DNA of 64,000 nt, taken from positions 637,613-701,612 of the forward strand of contig CM054159.1 in assembly GCA_028751875.1 (NCBI GenBank), written 5' to 3'. The stretch comes from Rapana venosa. Taxonomy: Eukaryota > Mollusca > Gastropoda > Neogastropoda > Muricidae. This document shows positions 24,111-36,294 of this stretch, piece after piece. Each line of letters begins with the position of its first letter. Within the stretch, counting starts at the first letter, position 1. The notes under the pieces are model-generated. The model had not been told where the DNA came from and made no database searches. It saw nothing but the letters and a program-made list of their open reading frames with translations. The translations under genes and the position numbers were made by a program.

Positions 24111-26143
24111 AAATCAGAGACATGACCCCATCGGGTAAGTTTCTGGGGCAGCACATGTAAGTGTAATTACAAATAAAAATGATCCCAAAGTTTGGGAAAC
24201 TGCCAGTTTCCTTCCCAATCTAAGAGGTTACGACCCCACCTAATCATGCAGGCAGTGATGTGATATAAGGGTTACTGCATTTCACAGTCATCAAGAAGTA
24301 CCTGACTTTTACTTTGAACAGTTATCATTTTTGATTCTGACAACTTGAGGGATCTCTAGAGTCCTTGTTTCTCACGAGTACTTCCCCAAATTTAAAAAAA
24401 ATTTCGAAAACAAAGCCCGTGCGAAAGGCTCAACCTTAGAGACATGGACTCATGGGAAAAACTTTTATGAAGAAAGCTCCCAAAGAAACTTCTTCGCGAC
24501 TGTCAGGAAAGGAAAACAGGGATGATGCTACAGCAGCTCGTGGGCAGGAAAAGATGGAGTGTAAACAATGGGTGATACCCTGAACAGTTCACTTGCTGAT
24601 GCATGTTTGTTTCGATTTCTTTGAGAACTACAGAAAGACTGGGAATGAAACATTAGGACTGGGCCCCTCACACTATATCACGCACCCGGAAAAGTCTTGG
24701 AGGGTTTCTTGAAGTTTCCCGGTGTTTAAAATTTTATTTTTTTGTCGACCTGCAAAGCTCCCAAAAGATTAGGAGGTTGCGGGTGGCATCATATGGCATC
24801 ACACAATTTTCTGTAAGGCCAAAAACAAATATTTAAAGTTTTGATTCCAACAAACCTTCTAAACATCCGTACTGGACGCAAAAAATCTGTATGGATGGGG
24901 GAGTTCATCCTACCACTAGAAACTTTCAGTTGTTTAATGTCCTTTTGCTGTTGAAGGAAACCCAAAAAGCGTTGTCACAAAAGGTGCCTGATCAAGCACA
25001 GGTTGGATCTTAAAGTGATTTAGTCTATCCCCATGATCCTGTGCGCACAATGACTACCCAATGCTGCAAAAGGGTCAAAGTAAAAACCAAAAAACCCCCT
25101 AAGCTTGTACCAAACTAAAGAAAAAGCAAGTATGTTTTCACTACAACTGCTACAGTTCTACAAAAACATGGGTTATTTTTTACTGCTGTTCTGTACTTGT
25201 GTTTGACCAAGACAATTCATGAAACCATACATCAGAAAAAACACTATCTAGAACGAAGGGAACCGATGCATCAGAAAAGGATTACTTCAAAGCTCCTGAA
25301 AAAACACTTCTTTGGTAAACAAGGGGAACCACACAAAAAAAAAGAGTCAAAAGTCACAAAAAGGAAAAAAAAAACCATAAAGCTAACATCAAGCCAAGCT
25401 ATCAAGACTACAGGGAATTCCCGACAGTCCGTATGGCATCATGATGAAGAAGTTGCAGGTTAACTAGACAAACCAGTATTCATTGGGTTTTTTGGGGCTG
25501 GAGCGTCAAAACTGTTATGTGGATTCTTGTTTTATTACTTTAAGTTAAGCACCTGCTGTAAGGGGCTTTTTACACAGACCAGCTCTTTCATCCTAGACAT
25601 ACCACAGAAATATAACAAAGACCTTGAGAAGATGTTTCGGGAAAAGGAGTCATGGATACACCGGTTTTCCAAAAGACAGTCCCCTTTCATTCATCATAAA
25701 CAAAAAAGTTTTTTTTGGAAGATAAGGATGAGATGAACGGCCTATTTTCAAAGAATATTTGGGTTAAGGGCTAAGATGTAAGGTTTAAGTCAAACAGGTG
25801 TTTAAAAAAGGCAAAAAGGGGTTGGCAAACAGGGGGTCAAAAAAACATCAGTCATGATAACTAAAAGGGCTCTCTTTGAAGGAAGTATTTTATCATGAAA
25901 CCAAAAAATTTTTCAACAAAACACCCCAAACACACAACTGTGGTTAGAAAGAAACACTGATTGCGCGGATACAAAACGAATATATTCACGCCAGAAAATC
26001 ATACGCGCTAGGACACTGGAAACAAAGTAATTAATTAATTTAATTTTTTTTTTTAACATTTTTAAAAACGAGTAAAAATTTGGGTTGAAACTCCCCAATG
26101 GATTGTTTACTCTTTTTCAAATACATGGTAGTGGTACAATGCA
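24111..26143. other. Unannotated DNA
   Basis: No repeat or exon landmark. Small plus-strand frames at 25197-25463 and 25527-25736 are Lys-rich with no motif I know. Intron or intergenic sequence is the simplest reading. Confidence 0.4.
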
Positions 26144-26160
26144 CGTCTTTTCTTTTACAG

Positions 26161-26251
26161 TGCTGACATTCAGAAGCTTTTGGGGGCAAGTAAAATAAAA
26201 CTTGATCAGGCACAAAAGAAAAGTGAAATAATTTCTGGAGTTGTTAGTGGG
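26161..26251 (+). CDS. Candidate internal exon, unknown protein
   Basis: A good 3' splice site (polypyrimidine GTCTTTTCTTTTACAG, ending at 26160) leads into an open stretch and then a fair donor (G followed by GTGAGA at 26252). The exon is 91 nt: one base completing a codon, then 30 codons reading in part KLLGASKIKLDQAQKK and SEIISGVVSG. This looks like an amphipathic helix from a soluble protein. I cannot name the protein. No neighbouring exon could be tied to it, so the parent gene is unknown and the call is tentative. Confidence 0.35.
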
Positions 26252-26257
26252 GTGAGA

Positions 26258-28839
26258 GAGTGTCCAACCCCCCTTAGTTTATCAAAAGTGCCCCAAATTT
26301 TTGTAACAAAAAAAAAGTTAGATGAGACCTACGTCACTTACTTTGATGAAATAGTAGCCCACCCTTTCGAAGGGGGGAAAGTATGGGGGCACTACTCAGT
26401 TTTTCCCCTTTTAAAAAAAGCCCGCGTGGTGCAGGTAATGACAAATAATAATAGGAGGGTCCCTCTCCCAACTTTTTTATTTCTAAGTGTCATGTCCCAA
26501 AGGGGTCTGTTTTCGTTTATTTACTTCGCGGCTTCAGCTTCTCCCGGAAACAGAATCCCGTTTCTTTTCCCAAAGGGGATTAGTGGTTGCTTAAAGGTTG
26601 TTTGGTTGTGCTCTGTATTGTTTTTTTTTTGATGGGTCCACAAGGGGGTTAACCTGGGCTTTTGTTTTCTCAGAGTTCATGCTCTCAAAAAGCAGCAGTC
26701 TTTTACCCACTGTATTTTGTGTGCCCGGGGTCAGATTTCTTGGTGGTACTGATAAAAAAATTTTTCTGTAAAACTTTTTAAAACTTTCAACCAGTGTTAG
26801 ATCTTGGTGCCGGGATACCCTTTTTATTGCACTCCTGCTTAGTAAAAGGATTTAAAAGCTCCCTTTAAAAACCCTTTTCCAAACATCACACGAAAATTGG
26901 GGTATTTTAGTGGTCCACGTCTATAGATTTTTTGCAAACAACTGCAGTTTTCCTGGGATCTTTTTTAGTAAGGGGCTCTGATCTTTATAACCCAGACTAC
27001 GTCCCCTAAGTAAGACATCTTTTTACCTCTTTTTTCTGTTGTGTCTGTGGTAAATATAAAAAATCTTTATTTGGGATATATTTGGGTTCATGGGATGAAG
27101 GAGGTCTATTAAAGCGCCTTGGTGCAGGTAAATGATCTGCCTATTGCTTGTTTAGACAGCCACTTCTTTGTACTTCGGAAATTACTCCTGCTGCAAGCCC
27201 TTTATTTTAAAAGCCGCCCGTCCTTTCCCCGTACCCTTTCGGTGTTATAGTCTTAGAGAGTTTGGGGATCCATTGTTCTAAAATAAAAAGAAAAAAAAAT
27301 TGCCTGTTGGGTTTAAAAACCTTTTTGGCTAAAAATATATATTGTCAGCCCCCCACAATAAAAGCAATCTCGCCCGCTTTTGGGTTTTTAGTGGGTTATA
27401 TAATCACGAAGCTTGGGGTTAGTAATAGGGATTTGTTTTCCTGTCACAAAAAAGTTACTCTTTATTGCCCCGTAAAAATCAGAAAATGTTTTTGCAGCAT
27501 GTCCTTGTTCACGAAGTTTTTTTATTTAAAAAAAGTCTAAAGACAATTCTTTGTCTTTGAATTTTGCCTGGCCTGTTTTAGTTGTTTTATTGTTTTCATG
27601 TTCTTCCTTTCTTCGCTGAAAGAAGTTTAGAAAACAAGAAAATTGCTGCCTGAAAAGCAAGTGCGTTAAAACCAGCCCCCCCAACCATCATACTAAAAAA
27701 AGCCATTTCTATTTTAGGATAATTTTTTCTGGAATGATCCCCCGCTTTACCCAAAAAGTCTTTTTTAGCAAAGGATGCGTTACAACGCAACTAGCTTAGC
27801 ACTGTCTTTCAAAGTCAGTTTTTCCTAAATCACAGCCTCATTTTTTTAAAACTTTTCCTAGCATAGTATAGCCCACACTAAGACTCCAATAACGGCAGCG
27901 TGTAGACCAAAAATTTACTGCACTTTCTGTACTCATTTTTACAAATTTTTATAAATTTTTATTTTATATTATTAAAACTATTGAATGGACGTTGTCGGGT
28001 TTGCTTTTCAATGGTTGGGCTGTTTTGTGGTTTTGGCTTTTTTTTCTTGCTGCGGTTTTTGTCTTTCTGGTTGCTTGTTGCTCCTACTCTATAGGCTTTA
28101 TAACCAATTTCCCCTACTGTTTTAACCAAATTTAAATAAGACTGTGGTTTTTTTTTTGGTGGTGCTGTGTCTTTTTTTTGGTTTTTATAGGCATCTGTTT
28201 TTTTAATGTTTCTCCAGATAAGATCTTTTTCTTGCCCGTTGCTAAGTTTTTTCTGTCATTCCTTCGCTAACCCTTTCCACTTCAATTCCCCCCGGTTTCT
28301 TTGTTACAGATGTCACTTTTGAAAGGGATGGTTGCTTTGTTCTTGACATTCCCTGTTTTCCTTTTGGTTTTGTGCTGTGTTCTGTTCCTCACTTTCTCTA
28401 TGTGGTTTTTAAAATTTTTATGTTTTTAAAGTTTCATACAGCAGCACTGGCTAACAAGGAAAAAAAACGGTAATACATACACAGGCAAATTGTCCCCAGG
28501 TTTAGACAAATAGATTTGTGGAGGTCATATGCTAATCAGCCCTTTTAGTCCCTTAAAGACCCTACTTTTTTGCTTACATAAAACCAAAACTAGCCCTAGG
28601 CTTTTTACCCTTTTGCTCCAAGAAGAGATTCGTACCCATTAAAAACTTAATAAAATCTTGTGGTGATAACGTGCCCTGTTCAACGTTAGTTGTGTTCCTA
28701 AGATGCTTTGTTTACCACAAGCAGCAAGGAGCCAAATTTTCCTTCTATCCTAGACTTTCTATCTGTTATTTCTTCTTGACTTAACCCGGATTCATCAACA
28801 AAGTTCGTGCAATTCAGTTTCTATCTTTTCAATATTTTG
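26258..28839. other. Unannotated DNA, T-rich
   Basis: No recognisable repeat, RNA gene or exon. If the exon at 26161 is real, part of this may be the following intron. Confidence 0.4.
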
Positions 28840-29180
28840 TGTAAAAAATTGTTTTGTTCTTGACAAGTTGTTGATAAGTTTTGATAAGTTTTGATGGGGA
28901 CTTGTTTTTTCTTGACAAGTTCTTAAATAGTTTTGTTTTTGTTCTTATAAATTCTTGATAAGTTCTTGTAAGTTTTTTGTATTAGTTGTTTGTTTTTTGG
29001 TAAGTTTTTTATAAGTTGTTTATAATTTTTTAATAATTTTGACAAGTTTTTGATAAGTTCTTTATAAGTTTTTGATAAAATTTTTGAAAGTTTTAAAAAA
29101 GTTTTTGACAAGTTTTGATAGATATTGATAAGTTTTGAAAAGTTCTTGACAAGTTTTTTAAAAAAAGTTTTGACAAGTTC
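28840..29180. repeat. Short-unit tandem repeat, about 10-12 bp
   Basis: Degenerate units of AGTTCTTGATAA, AGTTCTTGACA and AGTTTTGATAA. The Lys/Asn/Leu-rich minus-strand frame over it is a repeat translation. Confidence 0.8.
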
Positions 29181-29869
29181 TTTTAAGAATTGTTTTTTGC
29201 ATAAATTCCCATAATTTTATAGTTTTACCCATCAAAAATAAAAGTATTACTTCAGTTTTAGTAAGAATAGGAAAAAAACCCGGGCAAGGGAAAAGCTTAG
29301 TTTTTATTTTAAAAAAATGCAAGTTTTGGTTTGATAGGCGAAGCCGAATCGGACCAAAGTTGCCTGGTTTTTGGGAAAACAGTATTGGTTGACTTACTCG
29401 GCTTTTTTCCATCTCTCATGGGGACTTTTCATTACCAGTTCACTTGGAAAGGGATACCCATAGTTTTTCAGGGATAGTTTTTGCAGCAAGATTAGGGTGG
29501 GAAAAAAAGAGGGGTGGTACGCGAGTGTTGACATGCTTTTTGTTTCATGGTGTTGTTTCTTTTTAATGTCTTTATTTTCTCGTCAAAAATTTGAAAATAG
29601 ATAATGGACTCATGTAAATTAATCAATTCAAATAAGAATATCCACTCCCCCCCTTTTTTTCCACAATTTTTTAAAAACTAACCAATTATTGTAAGTAAAA
29701 CCAAACCCTTTTTTGTTTACAAAAAAATGTTGAACATACAAGGGCCGAAATATAGGGGTTTCATTTTATTCTGGTTTTTTAAAAATCTTCTGAAAATTCT
29801 CTTAGGTTGGGTTTGTTTCATTCCTTGGCTAGAGCTCAGGTTCACAATGGTGATTTTTTGCTTATGAAA
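29181..29869. other. Unannotated DNA
   Basis: AT-rich, without landmarks I recognise. Confidence 0.4.
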
Positions 29870-30166
29870 CCTTTTTCCCCACTAGGGTAGCTGCATTCCG
29901 ATTTCCCGGGTGTAGTTGGGTTTTCGTTTTTCCCAAACCCACAAACACTGACATAAATTTTGGGATCTTTTAAAGTGATATTTTATCTTTCATGTGTATA
30001 ACACACAGCGAAAAAAGGGGAATGGCGGGTCTGCATTTAATTTTGCCGGGGATATTAAAAAATCCCCCCCCTTAATTCACCAGATCCCACTGAGATTTGA
30101 ACCACGACTTCAGGGACCCAGGGGATTGAATACTAACTTTTAAAACCACTCGGCATGCGCTGCCCT
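29870..30166 (-). mobile_element. SINE S3, near full length, reverse orientation
   Basis: On the minus strand it begins with a tRNA-like head: A box GCCGAGTGGTTT (about 30146-30158) and B box GGTTCAAATCTC (30092-30103). The body reads GGTGAATTAAG, AATATCCC, ATGCAGACCCGCC, TGTGTTATACACATG, ATTTATGTCAGTGTTTG and GAATGCAGCTACCC. This head and body match a SINE type I associate with gastropod genomes (known family by memory). It is distinct from S1 in both head and body. Confidence 0.8.
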
Positions 30167-30960
30167 TAAAGTTTTAAAAATGAGCGGGGTGAAGTTATTT
30201 GAGGGCATGTTTCCCCCGTTTTCAATTTTTATGACTCTAAAATTAATTTTGTGTTAAATGTAATTTTGATTTGTTAGGTGTTGGGTTGAAAATCTGTTTG
30301 AAATTTTGTCACCCTTTTTTGCATTTTCTTTAGTACCCCTGACATGAACCTCGGTGTCTTAGGTCGAAACATTTTTTCCAACACATTCAAACGATTTTTT
30401 AAATTATGATTTTTTCTTTTGCCCCCTGTAAAGATCAAAAACGGTCATCCTTGTTCAAAGGCATAGCGCATGCCAAAAGTTTGACTGCAAGTATTTTAAT
30501 ACAAAGTTTTGTGGTTTTTTTAAATGGGGACCTAGCAGAAAAAGCGGAAAAAAGACAAAAGGCGAACTGATGAAAAATAAGGGAAATAGCTGAGGTGAAA
30601 AAACCCCCCAATAAAATGAATAAAAGAATGAAAACCAAACATTACCCACACACTTAGGCAGAAATAAACCCAGCATTAAAACACTCTTTCCCCATTTAAA
30701 CACAGCAAAAAGCAAACCCCACTAAGCCCCAAAAAAACCCAGCCGTGTTTTATGCAGCGAAAATTTAAAGAACAAGCCGTTCACACACTGGGGCAGTCCT
30801 TGCTCTGGACAATAGGGAAGATAGGAGAGAGAGAGAGAGAAAGGCTAGTTGAGGTTAATAACAATGGAGAAAAAAATAAAGGACATGAAAAGAAAGGGCC
30901 AAAGATTTTTTCCTTTGTGTGTCTTTTTTTTCTTTGTGTGGGTTTCTTTTTTTATTGGCC
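30167..30960. other. Unannotated DNA
   Basis: AT-rich with a short GA run at about 30824-30841. No gene or repeat-family landmark. Confidence 0.4.
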
Positions 30961-32690
30961 AATGAAGAGAGACGTGTGAAGCATCCACCAAAATGAGAAA
31001 AAGAAAAGAAAAAAAAGAAAGATGGTGCTCCATAGTCTGCATGCAACTGAGGCCAAACAAAAAAACAACAAAATTTGAAAGAAATGAGTGAGCTTAGTCT
31101 TGTCTTTAAAACTTGTACCGTTTTGATCATCGTCACTTCTTTTCACATAAAATTGTGAGGATTTTGCTTTCAAAGCTTAGTCTTGTCTTTAAACTTGTAC
31201 TGTATTGAACATTGTCCCTTCTTTTCACAGAAGATGTGTGAAGATTTTGCTTTCAAAGAGGATTGTTAGGAGCTTAACATGCTTGTATGACTTGAGTGTA
31301 TTGTTCAGAATGAAACCCATTTTTCATCTTGCTTTGAACAATGTCTTTGAGAAAAAAGAAAATGGAAATGAAGACAAGAATTTTTTTGTTTTATTTATTT
31401 TGTAGGGGTTTGTATGTTGTTGTTTTTTTTGTTAGTTTTTTGTTGTTTTTGTTTTTTGCCAATGAGAACAGACATGTAAAGCACACACTAAAAAGAAAAA
31501 ACAACATAGAAGAGAAACAAAAAGATGGTGGTCCATAATCTGCATGCAACCGAGGCCACCACCACCCTCCCACCCCCTTTTTCTTTTCCAAATGACTGAA
31601 CTGTCTGTTTTTACGCTTGTATTGATCATTATCACTTTTTTGTTGTTGTAATGAACATGAGGGTTTTGTTATCATTTTGATTATATCCTTAGTTATTACT
31701 TTGTGGTAAACGCTGTTCAAATTAGATGTCACTTGGACTGGAAACTGGTTTGTTTTTTGCCTGAATCCAAAGTAGGCTGTATCATAGTAATAGTACACAG
31801 CTGTAGCAAGAACGTGTCGTATAGTGGAGACAATAAAGTTTGGGTGGGTTTTTTTTTGTGAAGACAAAGTTGCTCCATTGGTAGGGAAAATTATGTTTCT
31901 GTAAACAGACAAAGCAGTTACGTTATTAACGGGAGCTTTTTAAAGCAGGAGCTTCAGTTGTTTTTAAAAAGTTTTTATACTGGATAAACTGAAGGATTGA
32001 CAGAAACTTAACATACTAGTGTCACTTGAATGCAGTGTTGATAATTTGTTTCTTCATCTTTCTTTAGTGTTGAAGAAAAAATGACCAACCGAAAAAAGAA
32101 AGAGGAATTATAAGTTTTGTTTTTTTTTGTGGTTTTTTTTGGCCCAAAGGGAAAGAGAGACATGTGAACACTCACCCCCAAAAAAAAAGAAGAAAAAGGA
32201 AAAAAAAAAGATGGTGCTCACGATCTGCACGCAACTGAGGCCTAAAAAAAATATATATATTTATGTATTGTGTGTGAATGTGAGTGTGTGTGTGTGTTTT
32301 GTTGCGTGTTTTCTTGCTTTTGTCTTAAACGATTGGATGAACGTTCTGCTTGAGGAAATATTGATTTTTCTGTGATGTCCAGTAATGTTGTCAAGAAATG
32401 AACTTACCGATTCATTATTTTTGTTTACAGTTATTTTTTGTTGTTGTTGTTGGTTTTAGAATCTGGGTTTTTTGCAATTTTGGAATTTTTTTAATGTAAT
32501 AAGGGAATTTTTTAGAAATAGTCTGGTCCTGAAACAACCTCTGTTGTGTTTTAGGTTTTTTGGGTTTTATTTTATTTTTTATTTTTTTTATTTTTTTGGC
32601 ACATGAAGAAGACGTGTGAAGCACTCACCCAAAAAAAAAAAGATGTGCTCCGCGATCTGCATGCAACTGAAGCCTACCCCCCAAAATTAT
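30961..32690. repeat. Array of four divergent repeats, spacing 455-686 bp
   Basis: A motif of about 75-100 bp recurs at 30961-31056, 31461-31558, 32146-32243 and 32601-32676. Each copy reads GAGACGTGTGAAGCA (or near), an A-rich stretch, GATGGTGCTC and TCTGCATGCAACTGAGGCC. The DNA between the motifs is also related (AACATGCTTGTATGACTTGAG near 31277 resembles AACATACTAGTGTCACTTGAA near 32009), so whole units of 455-686 bp were duplicated. Function is unknown. The fixed end of each motif could be a TE terminus or part of an RNA. Confidence 0.7.
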
Positions 32691-33630
32691 TATTTTAATG
32701 TTCGGATTAGACTGTTTTGCTGAAAAAATATTTTTCTTGCCATGATGTCAGTTACATTGTCCAGACTGAAAATTTATTTGTTCATTTATTTTTGTTTTGA
32801 CCGTTTTGGGTTTGTTTTTTGGGGGGGGGGGGGGGGTTGTTTGGGGTTTTTTGCTTATGTTTTTTTTTTTATTTTAATGATAAAGAAATGTTTGAAGTAG
32901 TCTGGCTCTGTCACAGCCTTAGTTGTTTTTTTCCAACTGATGTCAACTTTTTATGTCTCTTTGTCTGAATGAATTTTGTCGTGAAGTAGTTATTGGTCTT
33001 CAAAGAAAGGGAAAAAGTTAATGATTGATAATCTTGTGCCTGTGGGTTGATTTGTGTTTTTTTGCTTTTTTTTTAAAAAGCAGATGACTTTGTGGTATGT
33101 GTGTGCGCTCAAGCATGGGTGCTGCATGTATGAGCAGCTTTTTCCTTGTAAGATAAGTTGGTCAGTTATTGAAAAGTTCTCTGTGTGTGTGTTCAGTTTT
33201 TTTTCCCTTTTAGATAAGTTGGTCAGTGTAAAAGAAAAAGGTTACAGTTCTGTCATGGCTATTGACTTCGATTTTTGTGATTTAAAAATTGTCATGTTTA
33301 TATTGATACATGTTTTTATATTGATACATATTATTATGTGATTGTTTCTGGCTCTTCAATGAACTTAAACAGGACTGTAAGTTTTAATCAGCAAGATTTT
33401 CTTTTCTTTTTCAAATGCAGACAGGGAAATGATTCATGTTATGTGCTGCAAAATCATAGTTCTTTTGCTTTTTTTTAAAATTTATTTTACTTTCATGTTC
33501 ACTTTTTGACAATTTTCAATGAAACCTTGGATATTGTGATAACTGGTGTATTTTGTCTTGTGTTTAAATTCCTACACTACCTTTTTTCTGTGTAATGCTG
33601 CCCTTGTCAGTTTTGTTTTTGTTGGTTCTT
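32691..33630. other. Unannotated DNA, includes a G run
   Basis: G homopolymer at about 32820-32836. No gene recognised. The frame at 33054-33341 has no motif. Confidence 0.4.
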
Positions 33631-33653
33631 CTCTCTCTCTCTCTCTCTCTCCT

Positions 33654-33686
<33 letters not shown>

Positions 33687-33725
33687 CCTCTCTCTCCCCT
33701 CTCCCCTCTCTCTCTCTCTCTCTCT
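33631..33725. repeat. TC microsatellite
   Basis: Nearly pure TC/CT with a few CCC interruptions. Overlapping Ser/Leu or Arg/Glu frames are artefacts. Confidence 0.95.
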
Positions 33726-34009
33726 TTGTCCTGTCTGTCTCTGTCTTGCTGCGTCTTTCCCTCCATTCCATCTTGTTTGTTCTCTCTTCCTCTTTCTGTG
33801 AGTGTGGGGCGTGCGCATGCACCGTGCATGTTCCCATGAGTGTATACATATCTGAACTTATTTATAAGAAAATGCATGTGCTTTTAATTCCAGTTCCAAA
33901 TACTCTATCATCTCAAAACAGAAATTCAGTCAGGTTACAAGCAAAGGACTACACATCTAGAGGATAAAAGAATGAATCCGTACATGTCATCAGAGAGCTT
34001 ACAGCTTAC

Positions 34010-34082
34010 AGCACCATACAAAATACATACCACCATACAAAATACATACCACCATACAAAATACATACCACCATACAAAATC
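34010..34082. repeat. 19-bp tandem repeat, about four copies
   Basis: Four consecutive, essentially identical units ACCACCATACAAAATACAT. Confidence 0.95.
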
Positions 34083-34222
34083 AACACTGTATGCTCTGCG
34101 CAAACAAGACATATCTGACATACTCCCACACATGTTTCTGTTTATGCAGGCGCTCCACGCGACCCCTGATATACAAGACTCCTGTTCATGGTCAGGTGTG
34201 CATGCTTGCATGCACATGCAAG

Positions 34223-34272
34223 CAGTACACACACACACACACACACACATACACACACACTCATACATGCAC
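34223..34272. repeat. CA microsatellite
   Basis: CA dinucleotide run with TACA interruptions, directly upstream of a SINE fragment. Confidence 0.9.
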
Positions 34273-34297
34273 ACACATAATATGTGTGTATATTATA

Positions 34298-34530
34298 TGC
34301 ACGGACGTCCTTCGGATGAGACTATAAACCGAGGCCCGTGTTTGAACACACGCAGAACATCTTGCGCACACGTTAAATTCTGTTCCGCTTTTCGGAAGAG
34401 TAGGCCAATGTGTGCCGGTGAAAACATGACAAAATGTACAAAACCGCATACACACGGGGACTGGATGTAAAAAAGCACATGAGTGCTTATTCCATTACCC
34501 TCGATATAAAAGAATAAAATAAATAAAAAA
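34298..34530 (+). mobile_element. SINE S1, 5'-truncated, intact 3' end
   Basis: Carries the S1 body: CGGATGAGACTATAAACCGA, ACACACGCAGAACATCTTGC, TTCCGCTTTTCGGAAGAGTA, CATACACACGGGGACTGGAT and GAGTGCTTATTCCATTACCC, ending in AATAAAATAAATAAAAAA. The palindromic CCGCTTTTCGG and the long 3' domain are shared by all S1 copies here, the region expected to be recognised by the partner LINE. Confidence 0.9.
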
Positions 34531-34598
34531 CGTATACACACTCTCATACACACACTCACACACATACATGCACACACACACGCATGCACACACACACG

Positions 34599-34635
<37 letters not shown>

Positions 34636-35118
34636 CACACACACTCGTCTGATATCACTTTTTGGTGGAAGGACGTTAAACTGAAGAACTAACGAACGCA
34701 CACTAAAATTAAGAAAATTCAAAATGGTTGTACAGACCTGTGAGTACAAACGATTGTACAGTATGGTTTCTTCATGATGATTGTCATTGTTTGACAAAAC
34801 GAGACAGAAGATATGACAAACAACAAGAAACATGATACACACACACACATGAATGAAGATCTATACAAACGGATTAATTTATAAAAAATAAAAAAACCTA
34901 TGCGAAGAAATACAACTACCACATGCAGAAAAAAATGCACACACAAATATCCAATGGGAAAACTGAAATGAGGCCTGTTTCGCAAGTCCACCTCTACCTC
35001 TTTTCTTTTTGGCGCCGAGATAAATTTGCAGGATGTGTACGTACACGCACGCACGCGCGCGCGCACACACACACACACGCACACATCACACACACACACA
35101 CACACACACGTACACATA
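34531..35118. repeat. CA microsatellites flanking a short unique stretch
   Basis: CA-rich at 34537-34645 and again at 35041-35112 (with CG steps). The 34650-35035 interval shows no gene. Frames rich in Cys/Val or His/Thr are repeat translations. Confidence 0.85.
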
Positions 35119-35645
35119 AAGGTTATACACTTCAGCAGAGTGATGGGAATTTCGGCTGTTATTGCAGTTTAGAAGCTTACATGACATCAAACATTGTATA
35201 AAGCTTGAAATGGAAGTGCATTTTAAAAGAATAATGGCTAAATTCAGACTGGGTGAGTCAGATATAAATGTTCATAAACTTAAACACGAATGCATGGGAA
35301 TCTGATAGAATATGCTCTTTATGTAAAAAGCAACAGAAGATGAAGTACATATCGCCTAAATTGGAGACCCCTTTAATGACACCCGGCAAAACTGGATCCC
35401 TTCAAAATATTCTCACCAGCCTAAGCATTTAGACTGCTCCTAGCATGTAGTAATCCTAATATCATTAGAGATTTAGCTTATGTTTGTATTTAAGCCTTTA
35501 GAATTAGAGGTATTATGTTGTCATAAATTTTTTTCCCCCGTGGATTTGTTGTTTTCGGCTGTATTTCATCATGTATTTCCCATCTTATTTAGTGAATTTA
35601 CTGGCAACCCCCTTCATGTATTGGCCAACGGCCTTGTATGAATAA
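35119..35645 (+). mobile_element. LINE A-family 3' end fragment, plus strand
   Basis: With small frame changes the plus strand reads CSLEAYMTSNIV, then FKRIMAKFRLGESDINVHKL, TEDEVH and RQNWIPSKYSHQPKHL. This parallels the end of the LINE A protein (HLKRIMSMLRLGVSDINV, EDEVRFVLCCP, RQNYIPVKYSRQPNLF) encoded on the minus strand at 36295-36558. It ends with GGCCAACGGCCTTGTATGAA, the counterpart of the LINE A 3' terminus. Only the C-terminal zinc-knuckle region and 3' UTR remain, and stops and shifts make it inactive. It lies tail-to-tail with LINE A. Confidence 0.75.
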
Positions 35646-35900
35646 TCTCTCTCTCTCTCTCTCTCTCCCCTCCTCTCTCTTTTCTCTCCTCTCTCTCACT
35701 CTCTCTCCCCTCTCTCCCCTCCCCTCTCTCTCTTTATATATATATACACCCACACCCCACACACCCTATATATATAAAAATATATATTATATATATATAT
35801 AATATATATATAATATATTATCCATATATAATATAATATATATATAAAAATATATATATATATAAAATATATTATATATATTATAAAATATACTCTATCT
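35646..35900. repeat. TC then TA microsatellite block
   Basis: TC-rich 35646-35732 and TA-rich 35733-35890, lying between two oppositely oriented LINE 3' ends. The duplicate is at 2636-2880. Confidence 0.95.
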
Positions 35901-36095
35901 ATTGCTCTATCTATCTAGGTAAGGCAGCATTGGTGTTGTGTCTAAACATTATCTCAGAAGTCGGGATGCAGCTGCTTTAATGGTGGGCAAAGGGACGAGT
36001 GCACAAAATCTCACTGTTGGTGAATGTTGGTGCTGTAGCCAAAGAACTGGAAATGGCGGTTTGGGGGGAGGGAGGGGGAGAGAACTCGAACTCGA
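35901..36095. other. Spacer between microsatellites and LINE A 3' end
   Basis: Contains GGCAGCATTGGTGTTGTG and a G-rich tract (GGGGGGAGGGAGGGGGAG at about 36062-36080). Non-coding. Part may be the LINE A 3' UTR. Confidence 0.4.
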
Positions 36096-36294
36096 AGGAT
36101 TTATTCACTAAAAGGCCATTGGCCCAACATGAAGGGGGTTGCTGAACTGCTTAGTCTTTTGGTGGGGGTAAAAGCAATAGTAACGACATGTTACCGTATA
36201 ACAAAAAGTCAGCTACAAAAATATGACTTAGGAAAACAACATCTCTCTTATTCTGAAAGCTTTACACAAATATAAAGTGAGGCTGCACACACCC

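Noticed and set aside
28840..29180. Telomere-like repeat
   Set aside because: The unit (AGTTCTTGATAA-like) is not a TTAGGG-type telomere motif and is degenerate.
30092..30160. Functional tRNA gene on the minus strand
   Set aside because: A and B boxes are present, but the anticodon arm and acceptor pairing do not form and a SINE body follows, so it is a SINE head.
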